This document shows, one piece after another, positions 34,247 to 42,189 of a stretch of 63,093 nucleotides of DNA. The notes beneath the pieces were generated by a model that saw nothing but the letters and a program-made list of their open reading frames with translations, did not search any database and had not been told where the DNA came from. A program made the position numbers and the translations under genes. The stretch comes from Gordonia sihwensis NBRC 108236 (GTDB lineage Bacteria; Actinomycetota; Actinomycetes; Mycobacteriales; Mycobacteriaceae), in assembly GCF_000333035.1 (NCBI RefSeq), contig NZ_BANU01000034.1:1-63093 (forward strand). The letters are read 5' to 3'. Within the stretch, counting starts at the first letter, position 1, and every line of letters begins with the position of its first letter.

Positions 34247-34297
34247 AAACTTTGGCTCCCGGAACGGTGTGAGAGACCGTTCCGGGAGCCAAAGTTT
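34247..34297. terminator. Strong bidirectional terminator
   Basis: A perfect 22-bp inverted repeat, AAACTTTGGCTCCCGGAACG plus GT at 34247-34268, with its complement at 34276-34297 and a 7-nt loop. A-rich sequence on the left and T-rich on the right make it work for both the hydrolase (plus) and mgtA (minus) transcripts, which converge here. Confidence 0.9.
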
Positions 34298-34306
34298 CTG
34301 CCGCGG

Positions 34307-37063
34307 TCAGATCCACGCACCGTATCGGCGCACGAACATCCGCTTCGCCACTTGCGTCACGACGCAGTACCCGACCAACGTGACGATCAGCCACGGGAAG
34401 TACGACCACGGCAGCGGCACCAGACCCAGGCCCTGACCGAAGCCGGTGAAAGGCAGGACCAGTCCGAACACGCAGACTGCGGCAGTGGCGAGCACCACCG
34501 GGAGTCCGGCCCGGGACTGGACGAACGGAACTCGGCCGGTCCGCAGCAGATGCACGATGAGCGTCTGCGAGATGATCGACTCCACGAACCAGCCGGACTG
34601 AAACAGCGCCGCGTGAACCGGTGAGTTCGCCGCGAAGACGAACCACATCAGCGCGTAGGTCGTGATGTCGAAGATCGACGACAACGGACCGATCCGCACC
34701 ATGAACCTCCCCAGTCCGCGGCTCTCCCACTTGCGCGGACGCGCCAGGTCCTCCGAGTCCGCGCGATCCCACGGCAGAGTGAGCATCGCGAGGTCGTAGG
34801 CCAGGTTCTGCACGAGCACCACGATCGGAATCATCGGGATGAACGGGAGCAATGCGCTGGCGACCAGCACCGAGAACATGTTGCCGAAATTCGACGACGC
34901 CGTCATCTTGATGTACTTCATGGTGTTCACGAAGGTCCGCCGGCCCTCGATCACTCCCGATTCGAGAACAGTCAGGTCCTTCTCCAGGAGAATGATGTCG
35001 GCCGATTCCTTGGCGATGTCGACCGCCGTGTCCACCGAGATTCCGACATCCGCGGTCCGCAGAGCGGGCGCATCGTTGATGCCGTCGCCCAGGAACCCGA
35101 CGGTGTGTCCCCGCGTCCGCATCGCCTCGACGATCCGCGCCTTCTGCGTGGGGTTCACCTTCGCGAACACACTGGTGCGCTCGGCGAGTTCGGCGAGCTC
35201 CTTCAGGGACAGGTCGTCGATTTCGGCGCCGCTCACCACCCGCCGGGCGTCGACGCCGACCTTCCGGCAGACGGTGGCGGCCACCATCGGGTTGTCGCCG
35301 GTGATCACCTTCACCGCCACGCCGCGTAGCCGCAGACTGGTGATCGCCGCCGCGGCCGAGTCCTTCGGCGGGTCGAGGAACAGCAGGAACCCGACGAGCG
35401 TCATGCTCGCCTCGTCGTCCTTGGTGTACTCGTTCTCGGTGAGACCGCCCTCGGGGTGGTCACCGCGTTCTGCGACGACCGACCGGACGGCGACGGCGAG
35501 CACGCGCATTCCGAGCGCATTCTGTTCCGCTACCAGATCGTCGAGTTCGGTGCGTCGCTGGACGGTCAGCGGCAGTTCGGTCCCGTCGCGACGTTCGGCG
35601 ACGCACCTGTCGAGCAGTTCTTCCACGGCCCCCTTGGTGACGATCAGGTGCGACAGTCCGTCGTCCACCACCACCGACAGCCGCCGGCGCTCGAAATCGA
35701 ACGGAATCTCATCGACGAGGGTGTACTCGCGTTCGATGCGGCGCACGATCCGCGAGCCGGCCGAATCGAGCACCGCATCGTCCAGCAGATTCCGCAGCCC
35801 CGTCTGAAAGTGTGCGTTGACCGCCGCGTACCACAGCGGATCGTCACTGTCGTTCGCCGTGACGTCGATGTGCCGCTCCAGAACGATGCGGTCTTCAGTG
35901 AGCGTTCCGGTCTTGTCGGTGGCCAGCACATCCATCGCGCCGACGTTCTGGATGCTGCCGAGCCGCTTGACGATCACCTTCCTCCGCGCCATGAAGTTCG
36001 CGCCCTTGGCGAGGTTCGCGGTCACGATCAGCGGAAGCATCTCCGGCGTGAGTCCGACGGCGGTCGTGACGCCGAACAGGAATGCGGTGGTCCAATCCTT
36101 GGTCAGTCCGTTGATCACGAACACCACCGGCACCATCACCAACATGAACTGGATCAGCGTGTAGCTGACCTTCTTGATCCCGACGTCGAAAGCGGTCTCC
36201 GGTCGCTCACCGACGATAGCCTTCGACATCGAGCCGAAATAGCTGTTCCTTCCCGTTCCGAGGACGACGGCGGTGCCCGATCCCGACACCACGGAAGTGC
36301 CCATGAAGGCCAGGTTGGGGGCATCGAGCAGGTCTGCTGCCGTCACCTCGACGACCTGTTCGGCGGTCTTCTCGGCGGGCAATGCCTCGCCGGTGAGCAT
36401 GGCCTGGTTGATCTGGAGGTCGTTGACCGCGATCAGCCGCACGTCGGCCGGGATCATGTCGCCCGCCGCGAGCCGGACGATGTCTCCCGGCACCAGGTGC
36501 TCGACCGGGAGTTCCTCGGTCACCGCGACGCCCCGCCGGTTCCGGGTGACCGCCGCCGTCGTCCGGACCATCGCCTTGAGGTTCTCGGCCGCCCTCCCCG
36601 ACCGGTACTCCTGCCAGAACCGCAAGATCGCGCTGACCAGGACCATCGCACCGACAGTGACGACGCCGGTGTAGTCACGGCCGCCGGCCGGATCGGCGAA
36701 GACTACATCGGTGAACACCATCACGACGGCCAGGAATACGAGGATCGCAATGAAGGGGTTGACGAAGGCGCGAGCGAATTGCACGACCACCGGCGCGGGC
36801 CTGTCATGATCGAGTTCATTGGCGCCGTAGCGGAGTCGGCGTGCACCGACCGCCTCGTCGACGAGGCCGTCGAGCGAGGTCGACTGCGCGGAAAGCACCG
36901 CGTCTGCGGTGCCGGTGGCGGCGTCGAGCAACGCTTGCACGCGCGTGGAGTCGATGGTGCTGGTCGTGGCCTGCCGGCGCACGTCGGCGCCGGATGGCCG
37001 GCTGCCGTGCGAGTGCTCGGCGCGTCGGCCGAGCACGTCCAATGGAGTGCTGAAATTCTGCAT
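34307..37063 (-). CDS. mgtA: MgtA-type magnesium-transporting P-type ATPase
   Basis: 918 residues, normal length for P3B ATPases. Order: a cytoplasmic N-terminus with a cation ATPase N motif (GLVDEAVGARRLRYGANELDHDRPAPVV), two spans, the actuator domain with the TGEALPAEK motif, and two further spans. The phosphorylation site is DKTGTLTEDRIVL near residue 381, the hinge is GDGINDAPALRTADVGISV, and six C-terminal spans follow. It imports Mg2+ at the inner membrane. A 300-bp upstream leader contains a short ORF with Pro and Arg codons and strong hairpins, which suggests control by ribosome stalling or destabilisation in low Mg2+. Transcript ends at the bidirectional hairpin at 34247-34297. Confidence 0.93.
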   Translation of the reverse strand: MQNFSTPLDVLGRRAEHSHGSRPSGADVRRQATTSTIDSTRVQALLDAATGTADAVLSAQSTSLDGLVDEAVGARRLRYGANELDHDRPAPVVVQFARAFVNPFIAILVFLAVVMVFTDVVFADPAGGRDYTGVVTVGAMVLVSAILRFWQEYRSGRAAENLKAMVRTTAAVTRNRRGVAVTEELPVEHLVPGDIVRLAAGDMIPADVRLIAVNDLQINQAMLTGEALPAEKTAEQVVEVTAADLLDAPNLAFMGTSVVSGSGTAVVLGTGRNSYFGSMSKAIVGERPETAFDVGIKKVSYTLIQFMLVMVPVVFVINGLTKDWTTAFLFGVTTAVGLTPEMLPLIVTANLAKGANFMARRKVIVKRLGSIQNVGAMDVLATDKTGTLTEDRIVLERHIDVTANDSDDPLWYAAVNAHFQTGLRNLLDDAVLDSAGSRIVRRIEREYTLVDEIPFDFERRRLSVVVDDGLSHLIVTKGAVEELLDRCVAERRDGTELPLTVQRRTELDDLVAEQNALGMRVLAVAVRSVVAERGDHPEGGLTENEYTKDDEASMTLVGFLLFLDPPKDSAAAAITSLRLRGVAVKVITGDNPMVAATVCRKVGVDARRVVSGAEIDDLSLKELAELAERTSVFAKVNPTQKARIVEAMRTRGHTVGFLGDGINDAPALRTADVGISVDTAVDIAKESADIILLEKDLTVLESGVIEGRRTFVNTMKYIKMTASSNFGNMFSVLVASALLPFIPMIPIVVLVQNLAYDLAMLTLPWDRADSEDLARPRKWESRGLGRFMVRIGPLSSIFDITTYALMWFVFAANSPVHAALFQSGWFVESIISQTLIVHLLRTGRVPFVQSRAGLPVVLATAAVCVFGLVLPFTGFGQGLGLVPLPWSYFPWLIVTLVGYCVVTQVAKRMFVRRYGAWI

Positions 37064-37097
37064 GAGGAATCCCCGGTGATTCGGGCACGACGGAGCC

Positions 37098-37120
37098 CCG
37101 CGCTGCCTGGGGCAGCGCGG
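37098..37120 (-). promoter_or_regulatory. GC hairpin in the mgtA leader RNA
   Basis: CCGCGCTGCC at 37098-37107 pairs with GGCAGCGCGG at 37111-37120 with a 3-nt loop, 35 bp upstream of the mgtA start. There is no T tract on the minus strand, so it is not a classic terminator. It could be a switch or a Rho-related element between the leader ORF and mgtA. A second weaker stem (ACGGT/ACCGT) lies at 37154-37175. Confidence 0.5.
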
Positions 37121-37177
37121 TTCTCCACGCCAGTGCGCGGTGAAAGGAATGGGACGGTGACCCGGGCAGGACCGTTC

Positions 37178-37255
37178 TCAGCGGCCGTCGCTACGAGAGC
37201 CGAGGCCGGTCGGCCTGCGCGGGTACGGCAATCGACTACTTCCGTCGTCGCTCAC
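37178..37255 (-). CDS. Candidate mgtA leader peptide, 25 aa
   Basis: A GTG at 37255 with AGGAGGTGAT centred about 10 nt upstream opens a 25-codon frame ending in TGA at 37178, 115 bp before mgtA. The peptide starts with an acidic MSDDGSS and continues with LPYPRRPTGLG. Enterobacterial MgtL also combines acidic residues with a Pro/Arg cluster; such nascent chains destabilise or slow ribosomes when Mg2+ is low and thereby keep the mgtA transcript open. Here the ribosome site is strong and the frame is short, consistent with a regulatory leader. That it acts this way in an actinobacterium is inference; no classic M-box riboswitch sequence was seen. Confidence 0.55.
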   Translation of the reverse strand: MSDDGSSRLPYPRRPTGLGSRSDGR

Positions 37256-37746
37256 GGCCGATCACCTCCTCACGCTCGGCATGCACGACGCGCACGAGGA
37301 GGCCGGAACCACGGAGATGGATCGACGAACGACTTCCACGTAAGAGCTTCGGCACTGCACGACGTGTCCGTCCGCGGGAGCGGACGGAAGCCACTTCGGG
37401 TCAACCCTTAATCCGGGAGGACCTGTCCTAACCTTGGGCGTCTCTCGACGTCGTGAGATCAGTGGCCTGTGTTCGTGCAGGAGCTTCGCCTAACGAAGTG
37501 CTTGCCCGACCATTGTGCGTCGCTACACGTGACACCGCAACTCGAGCGGCGCGCCGGAGGCGTTGTTCTCGGCGAATCCGGCAGATCCGCGTTTTGAGTT
37601 CGGCCCGCTGCTGTGCTGGACTGACTCCGGATTCGGCATATCGTCGCAATTCCATTGCGGGGGAAGGCTGTCGGCCTTCGGTACCGGCACTGCGCCGTGT
37701 CGCGGCGTCGGTCGACTACCCGATCGGCACATTCTGGGGAGGATGA
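37256..37746. promoter_or_regulatory. Divergent region between mgtA leader and secreted protease
   Basis: This 490-bp gap should contain the promoters of the mgtA leader (minus) and of the protease gene (plus). Apart from the Shine-Dalgarno of the leader ORF at 37261-37270 I see no assigned boxes. A small inverted repeat CTTCG-CCTA-ACGAAG occurs near 37490. No convincing protein or RNA gene is visible. Confidence 0.3.
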
Positions 37747-38436
37747 ATGAAGAGACTTCGTACAGCGGTGATCGCGATCGGCGCTGCCGCCGTCGCGCTG
37801 AGCCCGGCCGCGGTCGCGCACGCCGCGCCGGCCGCCGCCGTCGGAGGCGGGAGCGGCATCGTCATCGACAATCGGTCGCTGTGCACGGTGACCGCGGTCG
37901 GTCACGACCGCGGCGGCAGGCTGGTCGGCCTCACCGCCGGCCACTGCGGCGATGTCGGCGACGCGGTCAGCCTCGAGCGCAACCGCCGGGCCGGCACCAT
38001 CGGCCGGATCGTCACCAAGAGCAAGGGCTGGGACGTCGCCGTCATCCGCCTCGATCCGGCACGCGTCCGCGCGGTCCGCACCGTCGGGCACGCCCGGATC
38101 ACCGGCGTCGGCGTCTATCCGCAGCCGTTCAGCAATGTCTGCAAGGCCGGTCGCACCACCGGATTCACCTGCGGTCCCACTCTGCTGGTGAACGGCTCGC
38201 GAAGCTACAGCTACGTGTGTTCGGCACCCGGCGACTCGGGCGGGCCGATCATCGAACGCGGACGCGTCGTCGGGATGCTGAACGGCTCGCTGCGTCTGGC
38301 CGGCCCCGGCACGTCGATCGCGTGCGTCGATCCGGCACTGCCGGTCTACACGCCGATGGCGGCCACGAAGATGACCGACATTCTGCGGTCGCTCAACGCC
38401 AGCGGTCTCGTCGGCGCGGGATTCCGTACAGTCTGA
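37747..38436 (+). CDS. Secreted chymotrypsin-like serine protease (S1 family)
   Basis: 229 residues from ATG 37747, with GGGGAGG upstream. The N-terminal signal peptide MKRLRTAVIAIGAAAVALSP ends at a predicted AHA-AP cleavage around residue 26. Catalytic residues are H66 in LTAGHCG, D96 in KGWDVAVI and S164 in GDSGGP. Cys residues around 46/67, 132/142 and 158/187 suggest disulfides, as in streptogrisin/alpha-lytic type proteases. There is no obvious pro-domain, so it is shorter than many of that family. It is followed by a terminator hairpin. Likely an extracellular protease; the substrate is unknown. Confidence 0.85.
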   Translation: MKRLRTAVIAIGAAAVALSPAAVAHAAPAAAVGGGSGIVIDNRSLCTVTAVGHDRGGRLVGLTAGHCGDVGDAVSLERNRRAGTIGRIVTKSKGWDVAVIRLDPARVRAVRTVGHARITGVGVYPQPFSNVCKAGRTTGFTCGPTLLVNGSRSYSYVCSAPGDSGGPIIERGRVVGMLNGSLRLAGPGTSIACVDPALPVYTPMAATKMTDILRSLNASGLVGAGFRTV

Positions 38437-38454
38437 CGCCGGAGCCCACCGCCG

Positions 38455-38486
38455 GAGCGGACCGATTCTCACGGATCGGTCCGCTC
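38455..38486 (+). terminator. Terminator hairpin after the protease
   Basis: GAGCGGACCGAT at 38455-38466 pairs perfectly with 38475-38486 across 8 nt, 19 bp after the protease stop. There is no T tract, but the stem is strong. Confidence 0.6.
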
Positions 38487-38554
38487 TCGCCTTCTCGGCG
38501 GGCGCGAGTACTAACGTCGAAGCCGAGGGTGACGCCGAACCGAGGGAGCCGACT

Positions 38555-38908
38555 GTGCGCACCATGAAGATCAGCACCAACATCCCGGTCGACGACGTCG
38601 ACCGCGCCAAGTCGTTCTACACCGACTTCCTCGGCTTGCGCGAGGAAGAGTTCAACATGGGCTGGGTCGCCCGCTGCACCGACCCCGATTCCGGCGCGCA
38701 CGTCCAACTCGTCTCACGCGACAAGACCGCCCCGGTCGATTCGGCACTGTCTGTGCACGCCGACGACGTCGACGCCGCCTACGCCGAGGCACAGGCGGCC
38801 GGATACGAGATCGTCTACCCGCTGACCACCGAGGAATGGGGTGTCCGCCGGTTCTTCGTCCGTGCACCCGACGGAACCGTGCTGAACATAGTTCAGCACC
38901 GTGACTGA
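38555..38908 (+). CDS. VOC/glyoxalase-fold protein
   Basis: 117 residues from a GTG at 38555 with GAGGGAG upstream (ATG 38564 is the in-frame alternative). Single VOC domain: MKISTNIPVDDVDRAKSFYTDFLGL at the start, a HADDVDAAYAEAQAAGYEIVYP middle helix, then WGVRRFFVRAPDGTVLNIVQH, the typical C-terminal strand with the metal-ligand position. The family includes glyoxalase, dioxygenases and antibiotic-resistance proteins; the substrate cannot be told. Confidence 0.82.
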   Translation: MRTMKISTNIPVDDVDRAKSFYTDFLGLREEEFNMGWVARCTDPDSGAHVQLVSRDKTAPVDSALSVHADDVDAAYAEAQAAGYEIVYPLTTEEWGVRRFFVRAPDGTVLNIVQHRD

Positions 38909-38942
38909 ACCGGGACCCCGGAAGCGCCGCAACCGCGGATGC

Positions 38943-39443
38943 TCAGTGAGCGACGGCCTCGCGCAGCAGTTGTTCGAGCGCGCCGTCGAACGCCACGAGC
39001 AGCACCGACGACACGCCGGTCGGCGTCGCACGGACCGTCTGCACCGCCGCCGCGGCGGCGTCGTCCTTGGGCCACCCGTACACACCGGCACTGATCAGCG
39101 GAAATGCGACGGTCGCCGCCCCCAGCGTGTCGGCCACTTCCAGCGACCTGCGGTAGCACGACTCCAGCAGCGACCGATCCCTCTGTCCCGCTGCGTAATT
39201 CGGCCCCACGGTGTGGATCACCCATCGCGCCGGGAGATCGCCCGCGGTGGTGTGTCCGGCATCGCCGGTCGCGAGGCCGTCCGGAAACCGTGCGATGCAG
39301 TCACGCAGGATCGCCGGACCGCCGGCGCGATGTATCGCGCCGTCCACACCCCCGCCGCCCCGCATCGCGTTGTTGGCCGCGTTGACGATCGCGTCCACGT
39401 CGAGGGTGGTGATGTCCGCGCGCACCACGTCGATGCTCGCCAT
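38943..39443 (-). CDS. Macrodomain ADP-ribose/O-acetyl-ADP-ribose hydrolase
   Basis: 166 residues from ATG 39443 with GAGGAGACG just upstream. Typical macrodomain of the YmdB/MacroD type: an IDVVRADITTLDVDAIVNAANNAMRGGGGVDGAIHRAGG block containing the catalytic NAAN and GGVDGAIH motifs, then PARWVIHTVGP, and FPLISAGVYGWP near the end. It binds or hydrolyses ADP-ribose conjugates. It ends near the VOC gene (convergent) and lies 40 bp downstream of the PPOX gene on the same strand, so it may be co-transcribed with it. Confidence 0.9.
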   Translation of the reverse strand: MASIDVVRADITTLDVDAIVNAANNAMRGGGGVDGAIHRAGGPAILRDCIARFPDGLATGDAGHTTAGDLPARWVIHTVGPNYAAGQRDRSLLESCYRRSLEVADTLGAATVAFPLISAGVYGWPKDDAAAAAVQTVRATPTGVSSVLLVAFDGALEQLLREAVAH

Positions 39444-39483
39444 CGTCTCCTCCGTCTCCTCAGTGTCCTCAGTTCCCGTGTCC

Positions 39484-39969
39484 TCAGTTCTCCGCGGCGT
39501 CCAGCCGGTCCGCGACCTCCTGGGGGAAGCCACCGGTCGCGATGGGCCCCCACCGCTGCGGCGTGATCCGGATCAGGGACTTGTTCTGCAGCCGCATCGC
39601 CGCCCGGTACTCGTCCCAGTCCGAGTGCTCACCGGCGATGCTGCGGAAGTAGTCCACGAGGGCGTCCTCGGCCTCGGGCATGTCCAGGACCTCGGCCGTC
39701 CCGTCGATCTGCACCCACGCATCGTTGAAGCTCTCCGAGAGCACCAGAACGCTGACGGTCGGGTTCCTGCGCGCGTTGGCGGTCTTCGCCCGGCCCGGAT
39801 ACGTCGCGATGACGATCCGGCCCTGATCGTCCACTCCCGCGGTGACCGGTGACATCTGCGCGGTGCCGTCCCGCCGCGTCGTCGAGAGGATCATGTGATG
39901 CCGCGATCGGGCGAAGTCGAGGACTTCGGGCAGGGTCACAGAGGTATTGGTTGCGATGGTGCGTGCCAT
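39484..39969 (-). CDS. PPOX-class F420/flavin-dependent oxidoreductase
   Basis: 161 residues from ATG 39969. A split-barrel flavin/F420-binding fold: PEVLDFARSRHHMILSTTRRDGTAQMSPVTAGVDDQGRIVIATY near the start and a GPIATGGFP tail. The sequence is close in style to actinobacterial PPOX-class F420-dependent enzymes. It probably reduces a small organic substrate using F420H2 or FMN. It is divergent from the condensin operon by 112 bp. Confidence 0.78.
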   Translation of the reverse strand: MARTIATNTSVTLPEVLDFARSRHHMILSTTRRDGTAQMSPVTAGVDDQGRIVIATYPGRAKTANARRNPTVSVLVLSESFNDAWVQIDGTAEVLDMPEAEDALVDYFRSIAGEHSDWDEYRAAMRLQNKSLIRITPQRWGPIATGGFPQEVADRLDAAEN

Positions 39970-40081
39970 GTCGCCGAGGGTAGTCCGAGCACCGCGCTCC
40001 GGACAGGGCTCGGCGATCATCGGTCCGGCGGCGCCGCCACCGTGAGCCCGCCCACGCTCCGGACCCCGCTACCCTGGCCCA

Positions 40082-41593
40082 GTGCAATTCGACGAGATCG
40101 TCGCCGTCCGGAGGAGCAATGCGGCCTGGCGACTGCTGAGGGCCGACAACGCGCCGCTGCTGCTGTCGTTCCTGGGACGGGTCTTCGTCGACGACAACGT
40201 CCGCGAGATCTCGGAGTCGGCACTGGTCAGCCTGCTCGACGAGGAGTTGTACTCGTTGAACGAGCGGCTCGGCGAGGGAACCTATCCGCGATCGCCGAAG
40301 GCCTACCTCGACGAGTGGTCGGCCGCCGATACTGCGTGGCTGCGCAAGTACTACGTGATCGAGAGCGACGAGCCGCACTACGACGCGACCCCGGCGGTCG
40401 AGCGCGCCGTGGCCTGGGTCCGGTCGCTGCGCGACCGCGACTTCGTGGGCACCGAGTCACGTCTCAAGACCGTGCTGGAACTACTGCGGCAGATCGTCTA
40501 CGGCACCACCACCGACGCCGAGGTCCGGCTCGCCGAACTGCGCCGCCGTCGCGCCGAACTCGACGCGGAGATCGAGGCCGCCGAGCGGGGCGAGTTCCAG
40601 GTCCTCGACGCCACCAGCCGACGGGAGCGCTACCAGCAGTTCGCCGACATCGCCCGCGCGCTGCTCTCCGACTTCCGTGAGGTGGAGACCAACTTCCGCA
40701 CCCTCGACCGCCAGATGCGGGAGCGCATCGCCACCTGGCGCGGCACCAAGGGCGAACTGCTCGACGAGATCGTCGGCAGCCGAAACGTCATCAGCGACTC
40801 CGACCAGGGCCGCAGCTTCCAGGCCTTCTACGACCTCCTGCTCTCCGCCGACCGACTCGACGAGCTCGACGAACTGGTCCGGCATGCGCAGGGCCTCGAC
40901 GAGGTCGCCGACTCCGACATCCGGCTCACCAACATCCACCACGACTGGCTCGACGCCGGAACCCGCGCGCAGGACACGGTCCGCCGGCTGTCGGAGCAGC
41001 TGCGCCGCTTCCTCGACGACCAGGCGTGGCTCGAGAACCGCCGCGTCATGGACCTGCTGCGGAGCATCGAGTCGTCGGCCTACGCCATCCGCGACCGCCG
41101 CGTCGACGACTTCGCCCAGGAGATCGACTCCCCGGCACCGAGCGTGAATCTGCCCCTCGAGCGTCCGCTGTACCGTCCCGCCGCGGCGGTCGAGGTCGCC
41201 AGCGAGGGCATCGAGGAGGGCGAGGCTCAGGGGGCCTCGGAAGCGCTGTTCGAGCAGATCCACGTCGACCCCGCGCCGCTGATCGACGGCGTCCGACGGG
41301 CGCTGCGCCGCTCCGGCCAGGTCACGCTCGCCGAAGTCCTCGCCGAACGTCCCCTCGAACAGGGGCTCGCCGAACTGGTCACCTATCTGTCTCTCACCGA
41401 CGACGGCTTCGGGAAGGTCTTCGACGAAAGCGCCGACGAGACGGTCTCGTGGACTGACGAGAGCGGTGGCCGCCGTGTCGCTCGCGTCCCGCGCGTGATC
41501 TACACCCGGCCGTCCCCTACCGCGAGCCCCACCGCGGGCCCCACCGTGAATCCGACCGCCGACCCCACCGCCCCCGACCAGGAGACTCGATGA
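40082..41593 (+). CDS. jetA: Wadjet/MksF-like protein JetA (DUF3375)
   Basis: 503 residues from a GTG at 40082. DUF3375 family, the kleisin-like subunit of a Wadjet (JetABCD)/Mks condensin complex that recognises and linearises circular plasmid DNA. The sequence is helical with long coiled segments (AELRRRRAELDAEIEAAERGEFQVL), has a conserved N-terminus (WRLLRADNAPLLLSFLGRVFVDDNVREISESALVSLLDEELY), and ends in a PTASPTAGPT low-complexity tail. Its stop overlaps the jetB start (ATGA). First gene of a three-gene operon. Confidence 0.88.
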   Translation: MQFDEIVAVRRSNAAWRLLRADNAPLLLSFLGRVFVDDNVREISESALVSLLDEELYSLNERLGEGTYPRSPKAYLDEWSAADTAWLRKYYVIESDEPHYDATPAVERAVAWVRSLRDRDFVGTESRLKTVLELLRQIVYGTTTDAEVRLAELRRRRAELDAEIEAAERGEFQVLDATSRRERYQQFADIARALLSDFREVETNFRTLDRQMRERIATWRGTKGELLDEIVGSRNVISDSDQGRSFQAFYDLLLSADRLDELDELVRHAQGLDEVADSDIRLTNIHHDWLDAGTRAQDTVRRLSEQLRRFLDDQAWLENRRVMDLLRSIESSAYAIRDRRVDDFAQEIDSPAPSVNLPLERPLYRPAAAVEVASEGIEEGEAQGASEALFEQIHVDPAPLIDGVRRALRRSGQVTLAEVLAERPLEQGLAELVTYLSLTDDGFGKVFDESADETVSWTDESGGRRVARVPRVIYTRPSPTASPTAGPTVNPTADPTAPDQETR

Positions 41594-42189
41594 GCCGCCC
41601 CGTCCCCCGCGACGAGCTGAACCTCTCGCTCGCGGTCACCTCGCTGATGAAGGGCGTCGTCTACCGCGACACCGCCGAGACCGCCTGGCGCCACGTCCTC
41701 GGCCTGGCCGCGCAGGTGAGCGATTACGTCGCCACGCTCGGTCTCACCGTCGTGATCGACGAGGCCGAGGGATATGCCTTCCTGCGGTCCAAGAGCGACG
41801 ACGAGCTGGCCGACCTCGGGATCGGGCGTCTGGTCGCCCGCCACCAACTGCCGCTGCATCCGTCGTTGCTGCTGGCCCTGTTGCGCAAGAAGCTCGCCGA
41901 GCACGACACCTCCGATGCGGGCAACCGTCTGATCGTGACCGGTGCGCAGCTGCGTGAAATGGTCAGCCCCTTCTTCCCCGCCACCACCAACGAAGCTCGG
42001 ATCGCCGACCAGGCGGACACCGCGATCCGGCGCGTCGTCGAACTCGGCTTCCTGCGCCGCATGCCCGGCCAGGACGGCGAGTACGAGGTCCGGCGGGTCA
42101 TCAAGGCCTACGTCGACGCCCAGTGGCTGTCGGATCTGGACGCCCACCTGGCCGAGTACGCCGAGATCGCCACCGAGGAGCGACGATGA
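41590..42189 (+). CDS. jetB: Wadjet/MksE-like protein JetB (DUF4194)
   Basis: 199 residues, DUF4194 family; the kite-like (winged-helix) subunit that binds the kleisin in the JetABC complex. Recognisable features are LNLSLAVTSLMKGVVYRDTAETAWRHVL at the start, a central VTGAQLREMVSPFFPAT segment, and a C-terminal QDGEYEVRRVIKAYVDAQWL. It overlaps both jetA and jetC by four bases, so the three subunits are translationally coupled and should be made in fixed ratios. Confidence 0.86.
   Translation: MSRPVPRDELNLSLAVTSLMKGVVYRDTAETAWRHVLGLAAQVSDYVATLGLTVVIDEAEGYAFLRSKSDDELADLGIGRLVARHQLPLHPSLLLALLRKKLAEHDTSDAGNRLIVTGAQLREMVSPFFPATTNEARIADQADTAIRRVVELGFLRRMPGQDGEYEVRRVIKAYVDAQWLSDLDAHLAEYAEIATEERR

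Noticed and set aside
37064..37440. M-box magnesium riboswitch upstream of mgtA
   Set aside because: The characteristic M-box core sequences were not found on the minus strand; the short leader ORF is a better candidate for regulation.
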